Under the pieces are notes generated by a model, which did not search any database, had not been told where the DNA came from, and saw only the letters and a program-made list of their open reading frames with translations. This document shows, piece after piece, positions 56,195-64,000 of a stretch of 64,000 nucleotides of DNA; the first letter of the stretch is position 1, and every line of letters begins with the position of its first letter. Both the position numbers and the translations under genes were made by a program. The stretch comes from Proteles cristata cristata (taxonomy: Eukaryota; Chordata; Mammalia; Carnivora; Hyaenidae), in NCBI GenBank assembly GCA_017311185.1, contig JAESUZ010004792.1, forward strand, positions 1,798,001-1,862,000, written 5' to 3'.

Positions 56195-58080
56195 TTAATT
56201 TTTTAAATAGTTTATTGTCAAGTTGTTTTCCATATAACTCCCAGTGCTCATTACAACAAGTGCCCTTCTCCAGGCCCGTCACCCCTCTTCTTGTCCCCCC
56301 AATCCCATTAGTCCTTAGTTTATTCTCAGCATTCATGAGTCTCTCATGGTTTGCCACTCTCCCTCTCTCCCACTATTTTCCCCCATTCTTCTCCCCCACA
56401 GTCCTCCATTAAGTACCTCCTAATCCTCCTATACGTGCACACATATGGTATCTGTCTTTCTCTGCCTGACTTATTTCGCTCAGCATAACACCCTCAAGGT
56501 CCATCCACGTTGCTACACATGACCAGATTCCATTCTTTCTTATTGTCATGTAGTATTCCATTGTATAGATAAACCACATCTTCTTGATCCATTCGTCAGT
56601 TGATGGACATGTAGGCTCTTTCCATATTTTGTCTATTGTTGAGAGTGCTGCTGTGAACATTGGGGTCCATGTGCCCCTATGCATCAGCACTCCTGTATCC
56701 TTTGGGTAAATTCCTAGCAGTGCTATTGCTGGGTCATAGGGGAGTTCTATTGTTAATTTTTTGAGGAACCTCCACACTGTTTTCCAGAGGGGCTGTACCA
56801 GTTTACATTCCCACCAAAAGTGTAGGAGGGTGCCCATTTCTCCACATCCTCTTCAACGGGGAAAAACTGAGACTTCTGATGGAGTCTGTTGGGTTTTCTA
56901 TGTAGAGTATCATGTCGTCTACTAGAACTGATCCATGAATTCAACAAAGTTGCAGGGTACAAAATCAATACAGAAATTATTCACCAATAATGAAGCAACA
57001 GAAAGAGAAATCAAGAAATTGATCCCATTCACAATTGCACAAATAAACATAAAATACCTTGGAATAAGCCTAACCAAAGATATAAGAGATCTGTATGATG
57101 AAAACTATAGAAAACTTATGAAGGAAATTGAAGAAGACACAAAGAAATGGGAAAACATTGCATACTCATGGATTGGAAGAATAAATATTTTTAAAATGTC
57201 ATTAATACCCAAAGCAATATACACATTCAATGCAATCCCAATCAAAATTGCACCTGCTTTCTCAAAGCTAGAACAAACAGTCCTAAAATTTGTATACAAC
57301 TACAAAAGATCCCGAATTGCCAAAGTAATACTGAAAAAGAAAACCAAAACGGAAGGCATCACAATCCCAGACTTCAGCCTCTACTACCAAGCTGTAATCA
57401 TCAAGACAGTATAGTACTGGCACAAAAACAGGCACATAGACCAATGGAAGAGAATAGAGAACTCAGAATTGGACCCACAAATGTACGGCCAATTAATCTT
57501 TGACAAAGCAGGAAAGAGTATCCAATGGAAAAAAGACAAACTCTTTAACAGATGGTGCTGGGAGAATTGGACAGCCACATGCAGAAGAATGAAACTAGAT
57601 CATTTTCTCACACCATACACAAAAATAAACTCAAAATGGATGAAGGACCTGAATGTGAGACAGGAAAGCATCAAAACCCTAGAGAAGAAAGCAGGAAACA
57701 ACCTCCTTGACCCCAACCGCAGCAATTTCTTACTTGACACAATCCCAAAAACAAAGGAATCAATAGCAAAAATGAACTATTGGGACCTCATCAAGACTAA
57801 AAGCTCTGCACAGCAAAGGAAACAATCCATAAAACCAACAGGCACCCGACAGAATGGGAAAAGATAGTTGCAAATTACATATCAGATAAAGGGCTAGTAT
57901 CCAAAATCTATAAGGAATTCACTGAATTCCACACCCGAAAAACAAATAATCCAGTGAAGAAATGGGCAGAAGACATAAACAGACACTTCTCCAAAGAGGA
58001 CATCCAGATGGCCAACAGACACATGATGCTCAGTGTCCCTCCTCATCAGGGAAATACAAATCAAAATCACACTGCGATAC
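56195..58080 (-). mobile_element. 5'-inverted L1 with complex junction
   Basis: 56195-56851 is a minus-strand L1 3' end (open frame 56837-56409, [12 protein letters not shown]). 56920-58080 is plus-strand ORF2 (frames 56935-57414 and 57469-57867) from just downstream of the FADD region to the LRYH-like site. The two outer breakpoints are about 50 bp apart in L1 coordinates, as expected for twin priming. The junction 56852-56919 contains a short plus-oriented patch and a 47-bp minus-oriented patch. The host L1 lacks about 750 bp at this site. Confidence 0.85.
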
Positions 58081-58563
58081 TTCTTTGTTTCTTATTACAT
58101 CTTTATTTTAAAATCTAGCTTGTTTGATATATGTATTGCTACTCCAGCTTTCTTTTGACTTCCATTTGCATAACTATTTGTCTATCCCCTTATTTTCTAT
58201 TTGCAGCTGTCTTTAAGTCTAGAATGAGTCCCTTGTAGATGGGTCTTGTTTTCTTATACATTCTGACACCTCATGTCTCTAATTGGTACAGTTGAATTTA
58301 CATTCAAAATAATTATTGATACATATGAATTCAGTGCCATTTTATTACTTGTTTTGTGCTTGTTTCTGAAGATTTTCTCTGATACTTTTTCTTTCTGTAT
58401 CATGGCTTGCTGTTTTTCTTTAGTAATATATTGGGTTTCTCTCTCTTTATTCTTTGCATATGTATTAGTGGTTCTTGATTTGTAGTTACCATCAGATTTG
58501 CATTTTTTACACATATCAATATATATTAAGTTGATTATTAACTAAGTTTGAATCCATTCTTTT

Positions 58564-59016
58564 TTTTTTTTCCATTTCTTTCTGTGCACTTTATTCTTTT
58601 TTATAAATAGTTTATTGTCAAGTTGGTTTCCATATAACACCCAGTGCCCATCGCCACAAGTGCCCTCCTCTATGTCCATCACCCCCCTTCCCCTCCATCC
58701 TTTCCCCAACAGCCCTTGGTTTGTTCTCAGCATTCAAGAGTCTCTCATGGTTTGCCTCCCTCTCTCTCCCCCACCATTCTTTTTTTTTTTTTTTAATGTT
58801 TTTGTTTATTTCTGAGAGAGGGAGAGAGAGAGAGAGAGACAGCGTGAGCAGGGGAGGGTCAGAGAGAGAGGGAGGTACAGAATCTGAAAACAGGCTCCAG
58901 GCTCTGAGTTAGCTGTCAACACAGAGCCCGACGTGGGGCTCGAACCCACAAACTGTGAGATCATGACCTGAGCAGAAGTCGGACGCTTAACTGACTGAGC
59001 CACTCAGGCGCCTCCA
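58564..59016 (-). mobile_element. SINE joined to an L1 3' end, within one duplication
   Basis: The flanks AAGTTTGAATCCATTCTTT (58545-58563) and AAGTTTGAACCCATTCTTT (59017-59035) match at 18 of 19 positions. Between them, read on the minus strand, lie a complete SINE (59016-58780), an L1 3' end of about 180 bp (58779-58600), about 25 bp of non-L1 sequence (58595-58571, including GTGCACAGAAAGAAATGG) and an A tract. A single insertion of a chimeric cDNA with a short 3' transduction explains this; a later SINE insertion at the L1 edge is the alternative. Confidence 0.75.
58785..59016 (-). mobile_element. Carnivore SINE (5' part of the composite)
   Basis: Reverse-oriented full SINE: poly(T), GAGAGAGACAGCGTGAGCAG, CGACGTGGGGCTCGAACCCA and head GACTGAGCCACTCAGGCGCC. 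Confidence 0.93.
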
Positions 59017-60563
59017 AGTTTGAACCCATTCTTTACACCACCTCATGATTTTGGTGTCATATTTTACTTCCTTTTTTTGTGAGTTACTTTCCTGATATTT
59101 TACAAAAATATTCGTTTTTGCTGTCTTCGTGGTTTCTACTGTCACATTTATTCTTTACTTTCCACTCAAAATATCCCCTTTAATATTTCTTGCAGTGTTG
59201 TTTTAGTGGTCATAAACTCCTTTAGTTTTTGTTTATCCTGGAAATTCTTTATTTCTCCTTCTATTCTGAATGATAGTCTTGGTGGATAGAATATTCTTGT
59301 CTGCAGATTTTTCACACTTAGCACTTTGAATATATCATGCCACTCCCTTCTGGCTTGGAAAGTTTCTACTGAAAAAAAAAAAAAACCTGATAGCCTTATG
59401 TATTTTACCTTGTATATAACTGTCTTATTTTGTATTTCTGCTTTAACATGTTTTATCAGTATATTTTGCCATTTTTATTATAATGTCTTGGTGTTGATTT
59501 TTTGATATTTGATATTGATTTTATAAGAGGTTCTCTGTGCCTTATGGATATGGATATATTTTGTTCCCCAGATTAGTGATGTTTTCAGCAATTATTCCTT
59601 CAAATAAATTTTCTGCCCCCTTTTCTCTTTCTTCCTCTTCTGGGACTCCTATAATAGGAATGTTATTTAATGGAGTCACTGAATTCCCTAAGTCTATTCT
59701 CATTTTGCATCATTCTTTTTTCTCTCTTTTGTTCAACCTGATTTCATTTCCATTACCCTGTTTTGTAGGTTGTTAATTTGTTCCTCTGTTTTTACAGCCT
59801 ATTGCTCATTCTGTCAGGTGTGTTTCTCATTTCATTTATTGTGCCTTTTATCTCTGCTATGTTTTCCTCGTCTTGATGTTAAGGGTCTCACTCATGTCTT
59901 CCACTCTTTTCTTAGGTCCAGTGAATATCTTTATGATCATTACTTTAAATTCTCTATCAGGTATGTTACTTCTCTGTTTCACTTAGATCTCTGGCCATGG
60001 TTTTGTCCTGTTCTTTCATTTTGTCTAAGTGTTTGTGCCTGATCCTCTGTGTTAGGAAAGTTAGCTACTTCTACTCTTCTTGAATGCAGTGACCTTATGA
60101 AGAACTCCCAGGTTGAGAGAGGCAGTGTTGGCAGGGGCTTGGCCTGGTCTTCTGGGGGAAGGAGCCCACTGTGCCAAGACTGAGGCAAATGCGACTGGGA
60201 AGAGTGGTTCCACCAGAGGACATAAGAGAGTGGTGCTTGGTATAAGCAAGTTAGGTAGTGAGTGTAGGTGCTGCAATGGTTCTTGAAGGAGGGTCTGTGT
60301 TTATGATGATGGGTTGGGGAGGGAAATGGCGCTGGCCAGTTCCTTTGCTCCCAGAGGGGTCTCTTTGTGAATGCTGATTCTCTGGACCACACTCCAAGAA
60401 GAGCAAATAACCTCTCCACTGTGTGCTCCAGGCATTCTTCAGATTGCAGTTTTCATGCTCTGTGTTCACAAGCTCTTTGTCCTGCCTTTTCTCTAAGAGC
60501 ACCCTCAATACCCCTAGGCTCTCCTTGAGCCAAGCACCGTGAATTTTAAAACTCCAGGCTTAA

Positions 60564-60784
60564 AAGGGGACCTGGGTGGCTCAGTCAGTTGAGTAGCTGA
60601 CTCTTCGTTGAGTGGCCAATTCTTGATTTCTGCTCAGGACATGATCTCATGGTTTGTGAGACTGAGCCCTGCATAAGTCTCTGTGCTGACAATGCAGATT
60701 CTCTGACCTTGGAATTCTCTGTCTCTAAACAAACAAACAAACAAACATTAAAGAAATAAAAAGCAAAAGAAAACAAACAAACGA
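60564..60784 (+). mobile_element. Carnivore SINE with duplication
   Basis: Head GGGGACCTGGGTGGCTCAGT with about 20 bp of extra sequence after the A box, and an (AAAC)n tail. Duplications TAAAACTCCAGGCTTAA (60547-60563) and TAAAACGCCAAGCTTTAA (60785-60802) are near matches. Inserted in the 5' UTR of the old L1. Confidence 0.88.
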
Positions 60785-61130
60785 TAAAACGCCAAGCTTT
60801 AAGCCCTGCTAGTTACAAGAACTCTCAAACTTTGGCCCCTCTTGCTTTCCAAACCCATTGTGAGGAGGTGTTTTATCTTCCCATGTGGGCTCCCCTATGT
60901 GCTACTCTGTCTCTACGTTTTCTCCTTAACCATAGATAGCTCCCTCCCCATTGCAGAAGCTATGATCTCCCAAACCTCATCTTTGCTCTTCCTTCCTTCT
61001 CCAATGTGATCTTTTCTCTACTTTTAGTTTGGAGTTTGTTCTGCCAGTCTTCAGGTCATTTTTAGGAATATTTAAAATTATTTGATAGTTATCTAGTTGT
61101 TTTTATGGGACAAGGCGAGGCTAGTGCCCT

Positions 61131-61150
61131 CCTACTCCGCTGCCATCTTC
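61131..61150 (-). promoter_or_regulatory. 5' terminus of the old L1 with YY1-like site
   Basis: GAAGATGGCAGCGG on the minus strand contains the AAGATGGC YY1 core at the same terminal position as in the two younger L1s. Confidence 0.6.
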
Positions 61151-61157
61151 CTTCCTC

Positions 61158-61599
61158 AGTGTGAGGATTTTCAAAAGGTGGACAAATACAACATAACTAA
61201 TTAATTTAATATTTAAAACAATGTTGTGCTTTTTATTTCCTTCCCATGATGCAGTAAGATACTTTAATCTTTCTATTTCATGTTCTAGTACTTTTCTGAA
61301 CTTCCTGCAGCCTATAGGACATTGCTTTTTTATTTAATGAAGTGATAAGCATGAATATGGTCAAACACAAAATTCATTTTGACCTACAGTGTACTCTTAT
61401 CAAGGTGCTAGTCCAGTGTGATGACATCAAGCTAAATATCCTCTCAACAAAAGCGTACGAGTGTGGGTTCTTAGGATTTTACTCACCAGCAATAAAATGT
61501 TTTACACTTGTAGGAATTAGTTTCTAACTCTCAGAAAATGTCTATCCACTTTGGACCTGCATGTTTGTTTTCCTCAGTTAGGTTCTCTACACCCCAAAT
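61158..61599. other. Unassigned non-coding sequence
   Basis: Nothing recognised. Confidence 0.35.
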
Positions 61600-62638
61600 T
61601 TATCATAGACTATCCATATCTGTGATGTCCATTTTAAAACACTCTAAGGCACACTGTATTCCATCAAAAGTTAAATCTTTCTCAGGGGAAGTGATTTTAT
61701 AGCACAGAGTAAAACTCGTGAAATCAAACTTGGATTCAAAACAAGTTGTGATTTTAGTTAAGAAATTGAGAAAATTCTGGTTACCTTGGCTGCTTTTTTC
61801 TAGTGACATTATTTTGAGTAAAAAAGCAGTCTTATAATAAAAAAAGTGGGCCATCTTGAATTTTTGTTGAAACCTACACATAACACCCAACAGCTTAAGT
61901 AAAATCTGCTCATCTTCTTGGTTCCTATGGCCTCTTCACCAGTTTTGAGAAATAACATTAGAATTTTTATTTTATTGTAATCCTTTTTTCCATTCTCATC
62001 CCTTATGTGTTTCCAAATTAGACAAGATCATTCTTCTGGTCTCATAGTTGGAAAATATGAGTGGATGGCAGGCCAACACTTCTAAAACAATTTCAGAAAT
62101 CTGGTAAGCCTATGACTCAGGAAGAGATATCCTCTAACTCCATTGAGTAAGAAATTTTATAAGCGCTTCTGCCCATTAATGAGGAACTAAAAAGTGACTC
62201 AATCTCATGGGGAAACAAACTGCACACCACTGAAGTGGTGTTGTGCACAAAGTGTGCAGGACAGTTAACAGGTATGCCCTTTTCATTTTCTTTGGTAAGT
62301 TTACAGAATAAACTGAATTTGCCAAAATTCACATTTACACTGTCTGCTAAATATGCAGATATGTGAGCAAAGTCTAGTTTATGCTTGTACAATAAAATAC
62401 CTTCTTTAGTTTCATTAAAATCTTCATGAAAGTTGAGATGATTTGAAACTATTTCTTTTACCCAAAACAAAATACCTGAGTTTGGGGACCATTTTTTGTT
62501 GTTGTTGATGTGATTCCACATATCACTTGATACACTGTACAAGGCACGATTGCTAGTAAGATGGGACATAAACAGCTCTAAATTGCAAGGACTGACACAT
62601 CTGTCATCAAAATTTTCTTTTTGTTCTCTCACTGGTCA
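61600..62638 (-). pseudogene. Degenerate hAT-type transposase-like sequence
   Basis: The minus-strand frame 62632-62117 is open for 171 codons. It shows a hAT RNase H-fold pattern: AYLADSVNVNFG (residues 93-104), where the Asp resembles the second catalytic Asp of hAT transposases, and CPAHFVHN (124-131), resembling the CxxH segment that follows it. Downstream, in another frame at about 62095-62040, KCWPAIHSYF resembles the conserved hAT segment after RWLS. A further open piece at 61890-61603 ends in IQCALECFKMD and could be the C-terminal part. The first frame starts after a TGA (62638-62636) with GTG, so no genuine start is seen. It could be a decayed DNA transposon or a pseudogene of a domesticated hAT gene; no terminal repeats or poly(A) tract are visible. 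Confidence 0.5.
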
Positions 62639-62808
62639 TTGTAGTTGCAACTTATAAATGAAGCAATATAACTTAACTCAGTCTCATAGAGCAATTAAGA
62701 GAACAATACAAGAAACAATAGTACATATTTATTCATGCAGTAGGTCCAAGCTAATTCAGGCATTACTATTTACAGCTGAGATTTGGTATCTTTTTGGGAA
62801 ATGGAAAC

Positions 62809-62973
62809 TTTTTTTAATGTTTATTTATTTTGAGAGAGAGAGAGAGAGAATGAATCCCAAGCAGGCTCTTTGCTGTCAGTGTGGAGCTTGCTGTGGGACT
62901 CCATCTCATGAGATCATGATTTGAGCCTAAACAAAGAGTCAGGCGATTAACTGACTGAGCCACCTAGGCGCCC
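62809..62973 (-). mobile_element. Carnivore SINE with internal deletion
   Basis: Reverse-oriented: TTTTTTTAATGTTTATTTAT, a shortened GA-rich body, CAGGCTCTTTGCTGTCAGTG and head GACTGAGCCACCTAGGCGCC. Flanks GAAATGGAAACTTTT and GAGATGAAAGCTTTT are a plausible diverged duplication. Confidence 0.88.
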
Positions 62974-62975
62974 AA

Positions 62976-64000
62976 GGAGATGAAAGCTTTTAATTAATTT
63001 AAAAGTACCTGCCTGTCTAAGCCTGGACTTATGAAATTCAGTTTCCATATGTACTTTCTCATCCTTTCATTATGCTGAATCCCCAGGCATTTTCTGAATG
63101 TTATGCAGAGTTCTTGCATCAGGTATTTACCTGCCAAATTCAGCTGTGTGTGCCTGTCCATCTGTCATTAAAGTAAAACTTTTTCAGTAATGTCTGGGTC
63201 AGAATGACATTTGTATTGTAACTGTTCTCATTTTCATAATCTGAACTCTTAGAAAACATGGTCACAATGTTTACACATTCTGGACATGATGCATAACAAT
63301 GACTCCACAGGCAATGTCACAGATGGAGTTACTGCTCACCATTACACCACAGTTGCACATGTAAGCCACATTGTTCCAAATGAAGCACCAATGCTTACAC
63401 AACTTTGATGTGAGCTGCAAGTCCTGGCTGCCAGCATTAATAGGATAACAGTGACTCTGTAAGGCAGCTAATCTGTGTCACACTCAAACCAGTATTACTC
63501 CTAGCCCCTGTTTGGGGAGACTGCTATATGAGTTTTGTATATTTTCCTTAAACTTCTCTATGCATTCCCTAAAACCAGGACTTTTGCATTCCAGGAATGG
63601 GTTTCCCAGGATGCAGAATTTTTAGTGCTAAAACCATGATGGTCCTGGACTAACAAGGTTGGTTATATAGCCAAGCAGGTTCCCCCAGTCCACACCTATC
63701 TCCTTCCTTACGTGCCTCCAACTTCTCCAACAGCTTCATATCCCCATAGGAAAGTGACAGATACCTGAGAAAGATTCTGTAACTAATTCTGTGTGTGCCT
63801 CTGGCTCCCAGCTGCTTATCAAACTGTTTCTAGCATTTGAATTGCAGGAGGTGTTACAAGGTAAACATATTTTTATTGAAATCTCTCTACCCACTAACTT
63901 ATTTTATTTTATTATTTTATTTTGGAAGAGTGGCTTCCTGCAGCCACACCACTGAGTGAGAGAAAGACTGAGAATAGTTTGTTTTTTTTTTTTTCCTTTT
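62976..64000. other. Unassigned non-coding sequence
   Basis: No gene or repeat family recognised in the last kilobase; it ends in a T-rich run at the window edge. Confidence 0.35.

Larger units (their letters stand above)
52836..61157 (-). mobile_element. Older, nearly full-length LINE-1 invaded by later elements
   Basis: Minus-strand L1 landmarks run in order from the 3' UTR (CCACCCAGTGTTCATTTTGA, 52845) through ORF2 (open remnants 55470-55216 and 55747-55547, including [14 protein letters not shown]) and ORF1 (59170-59980) to a 5' UTR that ends in a recognisable L1 start (reverse of GGAAGATGGCAGCGGAGTAG, 61131-61150). It is split by SINEs at 53393-53613, 53940-54156 and 60564-60784, an inverted L1 at 56195-58080 and a SINE/L1 composite at 58564-59016. 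Subtracting these leaves about 5.4 kb. About 750 bp of ORF2 is missing at the inverted-L1 site. All frames are decayed. No target duplication found. Confidence 0.8.

Overview
This looks like non-coding, repeat-saturated nuclear DNA from a carnivoran mammal, most likely a feliform (cat-like). The evidence is about sixteen copies of the tRNA-Lys-derived carnivore SINE (head GGGGCGCCTGGGTGGC, RNA polymerase III A and B boxes, CT-rich body, AATAAATAAA tail) and several LINE-1 elements whose 3' ends carry the carnivore L1 block around AACACCCAGTGCTCATCCC. I recognise no host protein-coding exon, RNA gene, CRISPR array or prokaryotic feature. The long open frames are L1 ORF1/ORF2 pieces, plus one decayed hAT-transposase-like frame near the right end. 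Family names are from memory, not from a database search.

Layout. 1-5.9 kb: old repeats (an MST-type LTR, an L2 interrupted by a Tigger-like DNA transposon, a MIR) with two SINEs. 5.95-13.8 kb: stacked minus-strand L1 remnants, including an inverted L1 (8.3-10.4 kb), a 5'-truncated L1 with target-site duplication (10.6-12.55 kb) and an MLT1/MST LTR. 13.8-31.4 kb: mostly unassigned sequence with scattered MIR, L2 and SINE copies, a possible solo LTR (24.5-25.2 kb), and an ERVL/MaLR-type remnant with LTR, primer-binding-site-like sequence and pol-like interior (27.1-29.3 kb).

31.48-38.51 kb is a full-length plus-strand L1 flanked by a perfect 16-bp target-site duplication, but both ORFs are broken. 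41.40-50.14 kb is a full-length minus-strand L1 with a 14-bp duplication; its 5' UTR region is chimeric (two UTR copies separated by a piece of ORF2) and carries a nested L1 3' end and a young SINE. 52.84-61.16 kb is an older, nearly full-length minus-strand L1 invaded by at least five later insertions, including an inverted L1 with a fold-back junction and a candidate SINE-L1 chimera. 61.2-64 kb holds a degenerate hAT-like transposase, one SINE and unassigned sequence.

There is no operon-like cooperation. The interest is in the retrotransposition record: L1 machinery apparently mobilised both L1 and SINE RNAs here, leaving duplications, inversions, template-switch junctions and possible 3' transductions. 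Every autonomous element visible carries inactivating lesions.
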